Translations under genes and position numbers: made by a program
NCBI RefSeq assembly: GCF_000311725.1
Contig: NZ_HE978513.1
Coordinates: 157,826-221,825 of the forward strand
From: Robertmurraya massiliosenegalensis JC6
GTDB lineage: Bacteria > Bacillota > Bacilli > Bacillales > Cytobacillaceae
Direction: 5' to 3'
Length of the DNA stretch: 64,000 bases
Shown here: in pieces, positions 17,291 to 25,139 of the stretch
Position numbering within the stretch: the stretch's first letter is position 1
Layout of the letters: the number at the start of each line of letters is the position of its first letter
The notes under the pieces: generated by a model
The model's database searches: none
The model's input: only the letters and a program-made list of their open reading frames with translations
What the model was told of the DNA's origin: nothing

Positions 17291-17974
17291 ATGAACAAAA
17301 GAATAGTGGCTTCCATTGTAGTCGGCGGAATATGTCTAAGTATTATTCAATTACCCTCAACTTTTGCCAGTAATGATCATCCTAACCGGTTAGAGTGGAG
17401 GAATCATTTTTCTGAAGAAGACAAAGAAGCTGAGAAAACACTTTCTTCGAGAGAAAATTCTTCCCTTCAACAATTGGGCATATCGATTGAAGGAAAGAGT
17501 ATGGAAGAAATTGAAAATGAACTACTAAAGCAAAAAGCACAGGAATTAGGCCTAGATGTTGAGAAAAAGAACAACGAATCAATTCGATTTGCAATTCTCG
17601 CTGCCGAAAGCGAAAAACTCGGAATTTCAACGGATGGAAAAGATGAAAAAGCTTTAATAAAGGAACTTACAGAACATCAAAAAGCTCAAGAAGCACCTGA
17701 AGAAGATATTCGTCGTCTAAGCGAGAGACAAACGGATTCAGGATTTTCTACAACTGAGGGCAGTATAGAGGAGATTCAATATAACATAATGGCAGAGAAG
17801 GCGAAGGAACAAGGAATCGCTACGAAAGGAAAAGATTTTGACACCTTACTAAAAGAGCTACGTTCTACATTGCTGATTGAAAAGGCGAAAGAAGAAGGAA
17901 TTTCCACCGATGGTAAGACTGAAGATGCGCTTCTAAAAGAATTGCAAGCACAGGAATTGAATAAAGAAAAATAA
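17291..17974 (+). CDS. Secreted helical-repeat protein
   Basis: A 227-residue protein with a signal peptide ending near STFA (residue 26). The rest is charged and predicted helical. A repeat of about 23 residues recurs at about 62-84, 85-108, 109-131, 171-196 and 199-221, with a core like GISTDGKxxxALLKEL; the second unit is degenerate. I see no LPxTx motif, membrane anchor or known enzymatic domain. It starts 66 bases after the sortase gene with a strong AAGGAGGA site, so it is probably co-transcribed. A matrix or wall-associated role is suggested only by context. Confidence 0.75.
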   Translation: MNKRIVASIVVGGICLSIIQLPSTFASNDHPNRLEWRNHFSEEDKEAEKTLSSRENSSLQQLGISIEGKSMEEIENELLKQKAQELGLDVEKKNNESIRFAILAAESEKLGISTDGKDEKALIKELTEHQKAQEAPEEDIRRLSERQTDSGFSTTEGSIEEIQYNIMAEKAKEQGIATKGKDFDTLLKELRSTLLIEKAKEEGISTDGKTEDALLKELQAQELNKEK

Positions 17975-17991
17975 CTCATTTCTCATAAAAA

Positions 17992-18025
17992 GAGCCTCCT
18001 GAATTTTAATAGGAGGCTTTTTTTT
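17992..18025 (+). terminator. Terminator after the sortase operon
   Basis: Stem AGCCTCCT/AGGAGGCT with a 10-base loop, followed by a run of eight T. It ends the plus-strand sortase transcript. Confidence 0.88.
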
Positions 18026-18030
18026 CATAT

Positions 18031-18205
18031 CGCTGTTTTCGTATAGATTGTGGCTAGTTGTAAAAAACCAGAAGCATCATTTTCCCCTTATATCACGGTT
18101 ATCGCTATACATGAAGTGTGCGACAGCACTTTTCGCTCCCTCCATCAGGCCTCTTGTTTCTTATTGCTTTCCAAATTTCGAAAGAAAATAAATGCGAAAA
18201 GAGCC
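18031..18205 (+). repeat. MITE-like element, copy 3 (175 bp)
   Basis: From CGCTGTTTTCGTATA to AATGCGAAAAGAGCC. The flanks TTTCATAT (18023-18030) and TTTCATCT (18206-18213) match at 7 of 8 positions. The left flank uses the T-run of the preceding terminator, and the right one overlaps the stop codon of the phosphodiesterase gene. The inner hairpin is partly decayed. Confidence 0.8.
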
Positions 18206-18207
18206 TT

Positions 18208-18936
18208 TCATCTAAATTCTTTTCTTATCTTGATTGCCTTAACAGGATCGTCGGTAATAAACGCCGTACAGCCAATTTCAAATAATCGTCGCATATCTTG
18301 TTCTTTATTTACAGTATACGGTCTTACTTCAATGCCAGCCTCAATAGCCGCCTTAATGATTTCGTTAGGTGCCACTCGAAAGTTTGGATGCATTCCTTTG
18401 GCTTTAATCGATTGCGTATACACCCATGGCATAAAGAGCCCTTCTTGATAAAGTGGAGCTATTTCAATTTCTGGGGCAAGCCTATAACAGTACACAATAC
18501 TATAATGATTAAACGAAGAAATAATCACTCGTTCGGAGAGATTATACTCGCGAATAAGTGCGATAAGTGGGGCCTCTATTTTCATGTACGATTCAATATT
18601 ACTTTTAATTTCAATATTACACTTAAGCTGATTGGTTTGAAGCCATTCAAGTACTTCTTTTAAAGAAGGAATCGGCTCTTTCTTTAAAATCGTCTTAAAT
18701 TTATAACTGGCATCAAGTCTCCTCAAATCTTCAAAGGTATAATCTTTTACAAGGCCGCTCCCATTTGTGGTACGATCTACTTTATCGTCATGAATAACAA
18801 CGATTTCGTCATCCTTCGTAAACTGGACGTCGAGCTCTATTCCGTCAGCACCCGACTTCTCCGCTTCTCTAAAAGCTCTCATTGTGTTCTCTGGATATTT
18901 GGCTGAATACCCACGGTGGGCAAAAATAAGCGTCAA
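18208..18936 (-). CDS. yqiK: Glycerophosphodiester phosphodiesterase
   Basis: A 242-residue GDPD-family TIM barrel. The catalytic histidine motif AHRGYSAKYPENT opens the protein. The metal ligands are in IELDVQ, the second histidine in VVIHDDKVDRTTNG, and NIEIKS is central. It hydrolyses deacylated phospholipids to glycerol 3-phosphate and an alcohol. There is no signal peptide, so it acts in the cytoplasm. B. subtilis has yqiK in the same neighbourhood, downstream of spo0A. Confidence 0.9.
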   Translation of the reverse strand: MTLIFAHRGYSAKYPENTMRAFREAEKSGADGIELDVQFTKDDEIVVIHDDKVDRTTNGSGLVKDYTFEDLRRLDASYKFKTILKKEPIPSLKEVLEWLQTNQLKCNIEIKSNIESYMKIEAPLIALIREYNLSERVIISSFNHYSIVYCYRLAPEIEIAPLYQEGLFMPWVYTQSIKAKGMHPNFRVAPNEIIKAAIEAGIEVRPYTVNKEQDMRRLFEIGCTAFITDDPVKAIKIRKEFR

Positions 18937-19062
18937 GTAACCTTCCTCCTCCGAAACTTCATTTTCTCCTTTTTATACGATTACTTTTATTTTATTATAA
19001 CGGACCTACTGAAATCCATATATGATGTGTGTCATTTTCACTGTGTGAGACTTCAAAAATGA

Positions 19063-19104
19063 AAAAAGACATATCCTTTCTTTTTCAAAAGAATATGTCT
19101 TTTT
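19063..19104 (-). terminator. Terminator of spo0A
   Basis: AAAAGACATAT pairs with ATATGTCTTTT around an A/T-rich loop, flanked by A and T runs, so it could act on both strands. A MITE fragment lies between it and the spo0A stop. Confidence 0.7.
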
Positions 19105-19126
19105 ATAGTAGTTTGTTTTAAAAAAA

Positions 19127-19183
19127 CGCTGTTTTCGTATAGCTTGTGGTTATTTTGTAAAAACCCAGAAGCCGTTTTTACCT
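19127..19183 (+). repeat. MITE-like element, copy 4 (left-end fragment)
   Basis: Starts with CGCTGTTTTCGTATAGC and keeps the inner hairpin GTAAAAAC...GTTTTTAC. The middle and right end are missing before the spo0A stop at 19199. The right boundary is approximate. Confidence 0.7.
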
Positions 19184-19198
19184 TTATTCCTCACTCTT

Positions 19199-19996
19199 TC
19201 AAGAAGCTTTATGCTCCAAGCGAAGCTTATCAGCCACCATCGCGATGAATTCAGAATTCGTTGGTTTTGCTTTTGACATCGATACCGTATATCCGAATAA
19301 AGACGAAATGGAATCAATATTTCCACGGCTCCACGCTACTTCAATCGCATGACGAATCGCCCGCTCTACACGGCTTGCCGTCGTATTGTATTTCTTTGCG
19401 ATATCTGGGTATAACACCTTTGTAATCGAACCCAATAGTTCAATGTCATTGTACACCATAGAAATCGCTTCTCTTAAATATAAATACCCTTTTATATGAG
19501 CAGGCACGCCAATTTCGTGAATGATACTCGTAATGCTTGCATCGAGGTTTTTCGGTTTTTCTTCTACTGCTGGTCTAATCGCACCTGATAATCCTGAAGA
19601 TTTTCTCATCACAGGTGTTCCATTACCACTTACTTGGCGAATATGGTTGCCTAAATGCTCTAAATCAAATGGCTTCAAAATAAAATAAGATGCGCCTAAT
19701 TCAACAGCTTTTTTTGTTACATCCTCTTGACCGAATGCCGTTAACATAATGACATTTGGCAAATGATTCTTTTTCATTTCACGCACTCTTTCTAAAACGG
19801 CTAATCCGTCTAAATGAGGCATAATAATATCTAAAACAAGAACATCTGGGTCAGTTTCCTGCAAAACCTCCAGGCACTCCTGTCCATTATGGGCTACACC
19901 AACAACTTCCATGTCTTCTTGTGAAGAGATATAGTCCTCTAACAGACCCACTAGTTCTCGATTGTCATCAACTACGCATACTTTTATTTTCTTCAC
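19199..19996 (-). CDS. spo0A: Sporulation master regulator Spo0A
   Basis: A 265-residue response regulator. The receiver domain (1-120) has the acidic pocket VVDDN, the phospho-acceptor in [13 protein letters not shown] and the lysine in FILKPF. A short linker leads to the DNA-binding domain with [18 protein letters not shown] and [15 protein letters not shown]. The start is GTG at 19996. Phosphorylated Spo0A controls entry into sporulation and, in Bacillus, represses abrB and activates sinI. That could link it to the calY-tapA locus 3 kb away. Confidence 0.97.
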   Translation of the reverse strand: MKKIKVCVVDDNRELVGLLEDYISSQEDMEVVGVAHNGQECLEVLQETDPDVLVLDIIMPHLDGLAVLERVREMKKNHLPNVIMLTAFGQEDVTKKAVELGASYFILKPFDLEHLGNHIRQVSGNGTPVMRKSSGLSGAIRPAVEEKPKNLDASITSIIHEIGVPAHIKGYLYLREAISMVYNDIELLGSITKVLYPDIAKKYNTTASRVERAIRHAIEVAWSRGNIDSISSLFGYTVSMSKAKPTNSEFIAMVADKLRLEHKAS

Positions 19997-20069
19997 GTAC
20001 TGTTTCCTCCTCGATCCTTTAAGTTTCTCGTCTCTTGAATTGAATTCTATATCTTTATTCTAAATATTC

Positions 20070-20095
20070 AATTCGACAAAGCCAATAGAAATCCT
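20070..20095 (-). promoter_or_regulatory. SigH promoter of spo0A with overlapping 0A box
   Basis: On the minus strand AGGATTT (20089-20095) and GAATT (20070-20074) are separated by 14 bases, matching the SigH consensus. A 0A box (TGTCGAA on the minus strand, 20072-20078) covers the -10. The start would fall about 65 bases before the GTG. It corresponds to the Ps promoter of B. subtilis. Confidence 0.75.
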
Positions 20096-20202
20096 CTTCT
20101 TTTTTTATTTTTTCTGCAAAAATGTATGAAATCTTTAATTTTCTCTTATTTTCTCTTCTTTTCGACTCATTTCGTCACTTGATTTTTCGGATGAGAACAC
20201 TT

Positions 20203-20209
20203 TGTCGAA
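20203..20209 (+). promoter_or_regulatory. Upstream 0A box
   Basis: A perfect TGTCGAA 7-mer, 125 bp upstream of the box that overlaps the SigH promoter. Autoregulation by Spo0A is inferred from B. subtilis. Confidence 0.5.
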
Positions 20210-20249
20210 AAATCTTTATTCATGCTTTTATTATACACTTAGAAGAGGA

Positions 20250-20282
20250 AAAAAAGAAAAAAAGGCGGAAAAATCCCGCCTT
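20250..20282 (-). terminator. Terminator after spoIVB
   Basis: The stem AAGGCGG/CCGCCTT is followed on the minus strand by a long T-rich run (TTTTTTTCTTTTTTT). It lies 25 bases after the spoIVB stop. Confidence 0.88.
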
Positions 20283-20306
20283 CCAAAATCATCCATTATT
20301 ACTTGT

Positions 20307-21599
20307 TTAACTCGCCTTTTCTTCCTCTTTTTCATAAATATCGATCCCAGCTTCATTTAGCATCCACTCGATATGAACACCATATCCAGATGTAGGATCA
20401 TTAACGAACACATGTGTAACTGCCCCTACGACTTTTCCATCTTGAATAATCGGACTTCCAGACATCCCTTGTACGATTCCACCAGTCTTATCCAGTAATT
20501 CTTTATCTGTTACTTTTAAGACCATTCCTTTCGTTGCCGGGAATTTCTGCGGGATCGTGCTAACAATGTCTATATCAAAAAGTTTAACTTCATCATTATC
20601 AACGACTGTCAGGATTTGCGCTGGACCTTCTTTTACTTGATGAGAAAGGGCGATTGGCAAGGCTTTATCCATAACTCCATTCTCAATGTCACGATTGAGC
20701 TTCCCAAATATTCCAAATGGGCTATTTCGTTGAATATTCCCAATTACTTCTTTATCTGAAGAGAACCTAGCTAATTTTTCTCCAGGGTCTCCATTGCTTC
20801 CCTTTTCAATAGACGTTACAGTAGAGCGAACAATTTGTCCGTCTTCTACGACAATTGGCTTTTTCGTATCCATATCAGATATGACATGCCCTAAAGCACC
20901 ATATTTTTTTGATTCTGGATGATAGAACGTCATCGTTCCAATTCCAGCTGCGGAATCTCGAATATAGAGTCCGAGCTTAAACTTTTCTTCATCTTTTTCT
21001 TTTTGCGGTTTTAATTCCGTTGTTACTTTACCACTTTCACGGCTGATTTCAATTTGCAATGGCTTTCCTGTCTCTCCTGCTTCCTGAACAAATGGAGCTA
21101 CGTCAGACATTTTCTCAATTTGTTTTCCGTTTATTTTCGTAATGATATCGCCAACCTTGATTCCTGCTTCCTCACCCGGCGACTGCTTTCCTTCTACTGT
21201 CGCTACTTGATGATGTCCAACCACAAGAACACCGACTGTATTCAGTTTTACACCAATCGACTGACCACCTGGTATTACCTTGAAATCCTTAAGAACATTA
21301 ACATCGACCTTTTTAATTGGGAATCCTGCTAATTCTAAAAGCATTTCATTTTTTCCATATTTGTTTGCGTTAAGGGAAACCGTATTGTCTGTATCATCGA
21401 CTGAGACACTAAGGTTAGAGTTATTCATTTCTGCTGAAACAGGATGGGATTTTTGAAAGGAAAATTCTTGTCCTTCAAAAAGCGTGATTTCCTTCGGTAA
21501 TTGAATATATTGTTGCACCGGTTTAGAAAATCCAAGAGCAACAATTGAAACAAGGAGAATTCCACCAATTATTTTTCTAAGAAGTTCAAAATTCAACAT
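20307..21599 (-). CDS. spoIVB: SpoIVB peptidase
   Basis: A 430-residue serine peptidase secreted by the forespore to trigger pro-SigK processing. It has an N-terminal membrane/signal segment (about 5-22), a PDZ domain (about 115-190, ending in [10 protein letters not shown]) and a C-terminal peptidase domain with GALGHVISD (His) and the nucleophile in [10 protein letters not shown] chose the ATG at 21599, behind GAGGAGAG, which gives close to the 426 residues of B. subtilis. The upstream in-frame start at 21629 lies before that site. Confidence 0.95.
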   Translation of the reverse strand: MLNFELLRKIIGGILLVSIVALGFSKPVQQYIQLPKEITLFEGQEFSFQKSHPVSAEMNNSNLSVSVDDTDNTVSLNANKYGKNEMLLELAGFPIKKVDVNVLKDFKVIPGGQSIGVKLNTVGVLVVGHHQVATVEGKQSPGEEAGIKVGDIITKINGKQIEKMSDVAPFVQEAGETGKPLQIEISRESGKVTTELKPQKEKDEEKFKLGLYIRDSAAGIGTMTFYHPESKKYGALGHVISDMDTKKPIVVEDGQIVRSTVTSIEKGSNGDPGEKLARFSSDKEVIGNIQRNSPFGIFGKLNRDIENGVMDKALPIALSHQVKEGPAQILTVVDNDEVKLFDIDIVSTIPQKFPATKGMVLKVTDKELLDKTGGIVQGMSGSPIIQDGKVVGAVTHVFVNDPTSGYGVHIEWMLNEAGIDIYEKEEEKAS

Positions 21600-21693
21600 C
21601 TTCACTCTCCTCGCTTCTAGTCCACACACTCACTCTAAATGGCTACATCTTTAATTTTGCCTCCAATAGACTCATTTATAACCTCTAGAGAGA

Positions 21694-21719
21694 TAAAAAA
21701 GCTACCCAGTTTGGATAGC
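21694..21719 (-). terminator. Terminator after recN
   Basis: The stem GCTATCC/GGGTAGC (one G-T pair) with a 5-base loop is followed by a run of six T on the minus strand. It directly follows the recN stop. Confidence 0.85.
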
Positions 21720-21722
21720 ATT

Positions 21723-23411
21723 TCAAGTTATTTTTATCTCTTTCGCTAAATGAAGGAGTTCTCTTGCATGCTCCTTCGTTAAATCGGTGATTTCTACTCC
21801 TGAAATCATTCTGCCAATTTCGCGAATTTTTTCGTTTTCATCCAATATTTTCATCGATGTCCTTGTCCGACCATCTGTTATTTTTTTGGCAATAAATAGA
21901 TGGGTATCTGCCATCGCCGCAACTTGTGGCAAATGGGAAATACACAGTACTTGCGAGCCAACGGATACTTTGTAGATTTTTTCCGCAATTGCTTGTGCGA
22001 CTCGGCCGCTAACCCCAGTATCAACTTCGTCAAAAATGATTGAAGTTATACCTTGATGTTTCGAAAAGATACTCTTTAATGCCAACATAATTCTTGATAA
22101 TTCTCCACCTGAGGCGATTTTCGAAAGAGGTTTTAACGGTTCACCGGGGTTTGTAGAGATGTAGAATTCAATCTTATCCGATCCTACAAGCGTAAAATGA
22201 TCGTAATCACTGTAAAAACGAACCTCAAAAATAGTTTTTTCCATATATAGTTCTTTCAATTCATGAAGAATCAATTTTGTTAGTTGACCAGCAAATTTCT
22301 GTCTAATTTTGCTTAATTCACGAGCTTCTAGCGCTAAATCTTTCTTAATTGCGGACAGCTCATGCTGAAGTTTTTCAATATGGGTTTCTTTATTTTGAAG
22401 GGTTTCAAGTTCTTCTTCAATTTTAGCACCGTATTCCAATATGTCTTCAATTGTTTTTCCATACTTGCGCTTTAATTGATTGATTTCATTCAACCTATCT
22501 TCAATTTGATTTAGTCGTTCAGGATCAAATTCAAGGATATCCAGCTCGTTTCTTAATGTCCTAACGACATCTTCTAATGCATAAAAGCTATTTGAAACCG
22601 CATTAGAGGCTTCCTGATACTTAGAATCAATTGAAGCTGCGTCCTCCAGATGATTCGTCGCTAGACCTAACCAATCAAGCCCTTTATTATCTCCTTGTAA
22701 AGCAGAATAGCTGATATTAATCGCTTCATGAAGCTTTTCAAAATTGCTAAGCTTTCTTCTTTCTTCAAGAAGTTCTTCATCTTCATGGAGTTTTAAATCC
22801 GCATTTTGAATTTCCTCTAGCTGAAAAGAAAGTAAATCTAAGCGGTGCGCTACTTGCTGCTCGTTCTCACTCAGGTGCTTGATGCTTTTTAAGATTTTTT
22901 CGTACCCTTGATAAATCTCTACATACTCTTGATAAGCTTCTTCTACTTCCTCGCCACCAAATTGGTCAAGCAAGGATAAATGACGGGTTTCATCCATTAA
23001 TTCTTGATGCTCATGCTGACCATGAATATCAACAAGAGCGGCACCAACTTCACGAAGAGTGGAAATGGTAACAAGCTTACCGTTTATCCGGCAAACACTT
23101 TTGCCGCTTTTGGAAATATCACGACGAAGAATGATCATTCCTTCTTCTACATCAATTCCAAACTCCTGAACTTTTTGAAACAATGGATGTGACTCCTGAT
23201 CGATTTGAAACAATCCTTCTATTTCTGCTTTGTCTTCACCATGACGAACAAATTCTGCCGAACCTCTTCCCCCAACGAGCAAATGAATGGCATCAATAAT
23301 AATCGATTTTCCCGCACCTGTTTCACCAGATAAAACTGTGAGCCCTTTATCAAAAGAGATGGAAAGGGCCTCAATAATCGCAAAGTTTTTAATCGATAAT
23401 TCACTGAGCAT
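21723..23411 (-). CDS. recN: DNA repair ATPase RecN
   Basis: A 562-residue SMC-like protein. Walker A is GETGAGKSIIIDAIHLL near residue 30. Long coiled-coil arms cover about 150-370. The C-terminal ABC signature is LKPLSKIASGGELSRIMLAL, with Walker B SIIFDEVDTGVSG. RecN acts early at double-strand breaks. It follows argR, as in B. subtilis, but a MITE now separates the two. Confidence 0.96.
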   Translation of the reverse strand: MLSELSIKNFAIIEALSISFDKGLTVLSGETGAGKSIIIDAIHLLVGGRGSAEFVRHGEDKAEIEGLFQIDQESHPLFQKVQEFGIDVEEGMIILRRDISKSGKSVCRINGKLVTISTLREVGAALVDIHGQHEHQELMDETRHLSLLDQFGGEEVEEAYQEYVEIYQGYEKILKSIKHLSENEQQVAHRLDLLSFQLEEIQNADLKLHEDEELLEERRKLSNFEKLHEAINISYSALQGDNKGLDWLGLATNHLEDAASIDSKYQEASNAVSNSFYALEDVVRTLRNELDILEFDPERLNQIEDRLNEINQLKRKYGKTIEDILEYGAKIEEELETLQNKETHIEKLQHELSAIKKDLALEARELSKIRQKFAGQLTKLILHELKELYMEKTIFEVRFYSDYDHFTLVGSDKIEFYISTNPGEPLKPLSKIASGGELSRIMLALKSIFSKHQGITSIIFDEVDTGVSGRVAQAIAEKIYKVSVGSQVLCISHLPQVAAMADTHLFIAKKITDGRTRTSMKILDENEKIREIGRMISGVEITDLTKEHARELLHLAKEIKIT

Positions 23412-23448
23412 GAATAATCACCTCGAAATCAAATTCATCTTTAACTTA

Positions 23449-23635
23449 CGTTGTTTTCGTAATGATTGTGGTTTTTTCGTAAATGTCCACATTCTTATCT
23501 GAGGCCGACATTTACCCCTCAATTGAGGTTTTAGAACACACATTAATTTCGCTTACTTGATCCTAATTTAACGAGTAATAATAGCTTTATTTTCCTATCT
23601 ATGACTGAATAGCAGCAAAGTTTGCGAAAAGAGCC
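23449..23635 (+). repeat. MITE-like element, copy 5 (187 bp)
   Basis: A diverged full-length copy, from CGTTGTTTTCGTAA to TTTGCGAAAAGAGCC, with a perfect 8-bp duplication TTAACTTA on both sides (23441-23448 and 23636-23643). Its inner hairpin is GTAAATGTC (23479-23487) with GACATTTAC (23507-23515). The stem sequence differs from that of the other copies but is fully paired. Confidence 0.85.
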
Positions 23636-23662
23636 TTAACTTATTATCTAAAAAAAGGGAAA

Positions 23663-24112
23663 TTACAGCATTTCTAGGAAACGCGACTGGATAATTTCGG
23701 TTTCAACAGGTGTTTTACAAATGATTAAAATCGTGTCATCTCCACAAATCGTCCCTAATATCTCTTCCCAATCGAGATTATCAATTAAGGCACCGATGGC
23801 CATCGCATTTCCTGGCAATGTTTTCATGACGAGGAGATGTCCGGCTTGGTCAATACGAACGAATGCATCCATGAGATTTCTTTTTAGTTTTTGCAGAGGA
23901 TTAAAACGTTGATCGGCTGGTAGGCTGTATTTGTAACGCCCATCCATAAGAGGAACTTTTACTAAATGTAGTTCTTTAATATCTCTCGAAACGGTTGCTT
24001 GTGTTACATTAAAGCCCGCTTGTTTTAACTCATCAACAAGCTCGTCCTGTGTTTCAATATCATTATTCGTGATGATTTCTCTAATTTTAATATGACGTTG
24101 TCCTTTATTCAC
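23663..24112 (-). CDS. argR: Arginine repressor ArgR/AhrC
   Basis: A 149-residue regulator. The N-terminal winged helix has [18 protein letters not shown] and [16 protein letters not shown]. The C-terminal arginine-binding hexamerisation domain ends in [13 protein letters not shown]. The start is the GTG at 24112 behind GAGGTGA, giving exactly the B. subtilis AhrC length. The upstream GTG in the longest frame lies within that ribosome-binding site. It represses arginine synthesis and activates catabolism. Confidence 0.95.
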   Translation of the reverse strand: MNKGQRHIKIREIITNNDIETQDELVDELKQAGFNVTQATVSRDIKELHLVKVPLMDGRYKYSLPADQRFNPLQKLKRNLMDAFVRIDQAGHLLVMKTLPGNAMAIGALIDNLDWEEILGTICGDDTILIICKTPVETEIIQSRFLEML

Positions 24113-24275
24113 AAAAGTCACCTCTAGATTTATTCATAAACGTTCTTGTCATTCAATAATATGTTAGCTGATAATCATAAAAATGTATACTTATTCGTAT
24201 AATTATTCGCTAAAAAGCGACTAATTTCCTCTTTCATCAATGATTTTAGATCGTTCTTTTGAAAACTGACACATA

Positions 24276-24306
24276 TCAAAAAGGAATAAGCAAATATACT
24301 TATTCC
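24276..24306 (-). terminator. Terminator at the end of tlyA
   Basis: A perfect 8-bp stem GGAATAAG/CTTATTCC that includes the tlyA stop region, followed on the minus strand by TTTTT. It ends the dxs-tlyA transcript and separates it from argR. Confidence 0.72.
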
Positions 24307-25133
24307 TCCGTTTGCTTCCTTTTTAATTGTTCATGCGCATCTGATACGATTTCCGCAGGTGTTTGAGGGAGGGAGTACTCCCCTAATTCTTTAGGACCAC
24401 TCCATCTTAGATGCAATAAAAACTCAATATTTCCATCTCCACCAGTTATAGGTGAAAAGGATAAATCTTTAATATCAAAGCCTTCTTTTTGGGCAAAATC
24501 AATCATTTTTTCGAGGACTTGTTCATGCACCTTTGGGTCTCGAACAATCCCTTTCTTTCCAACTTGCTCACGTCCTGCTTCGAACTGGGGCTTGACCAAT
24601 GCCACAATATCGCTTCCTGTTACAAGTAACGTTTTTAGAACAGGGAGGATTAATTTCAAAGAAATAAAGGAAACATCAATGGAAGCAAAGTTAGGAAGCT
24701 CACCTACTAAATCGGCTGGGGTGACGTAACGGAAATTGGTTCTTTCCATAACAACGACCCTCTCGTCCTGTCTTAACTTCCATGCAAGCTGATTATAGCC
24801 AACATCCAGAGCATAGGACATTTTCGCTCCATTTTGAAGTGCACAATCTGTAAAGCCACCAGTTGATGCGCCAATATCTAGTAACACTTTATCTTTCACT
24901 TCTAGATCAAATTCGTTCAAGGCTTTTTCAAGCTTAAGCCCGCCGCGACTGACATATGGAAGAACATTCCCCTTCACTGTAAGAGGTCGATCAATCCCAA
25001 TTTTTTCTCCTGGTTTGTCTAACCGTTCTTCATTACTATAAACAAGGCCTGCCATTATCGCTCTTTTTGCTTTTTCACGGGTTTCGGCTAAGCCTCTTTC
25101 CACAAGTAAAACGTCTATCCGTTCCTTCTTCAT
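24300..25133 (-). CDS. tlyA: TlyA-family RNA 2'-O-methyltransferase
   Basis: A 277-residue protein with an N-terminal S4 RNA-binding domain (about 1-62, RIDVLLVERGLAETREKAKR). An FtsJ-like methyltransferase domain has the SAM motif LLDIGASTGGFTDCALQNGA and the catalytic region around VKPQFEAGR. It corresponds to B. subtilis YqxC. It is predicted to methylate rRNA; a haemolysin annotation is historical. It lies 6 bases after dxs. Confidence 0.9.
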   Translation of the reverse strand: MKKERIDVLLVERGLAETREKAKRAIMAGLVYSNEERLDKPGEKIGIDRPLTVKGNVLPYVSRGGLKLEKALNEFDLEVKDKVLLDIGASTGGFTDCALQNGAKMSYALDVGYNQLAWKLRQDERVVVMERTNFRYVTPADLVGELPNFASIDVSFISLKLILPVLKTLLVTGSDIVALVKPQFEAGREQVGKKGIVRDPKVHEQVLEKMIDFAQKEGFDIKDLSFSPITGGDGNIEFLLHLRWSGPKELGEYSLPQTPAEIVSDAHEQLKRKQTEE

Positions 25134-25139
25134 CTTTAT

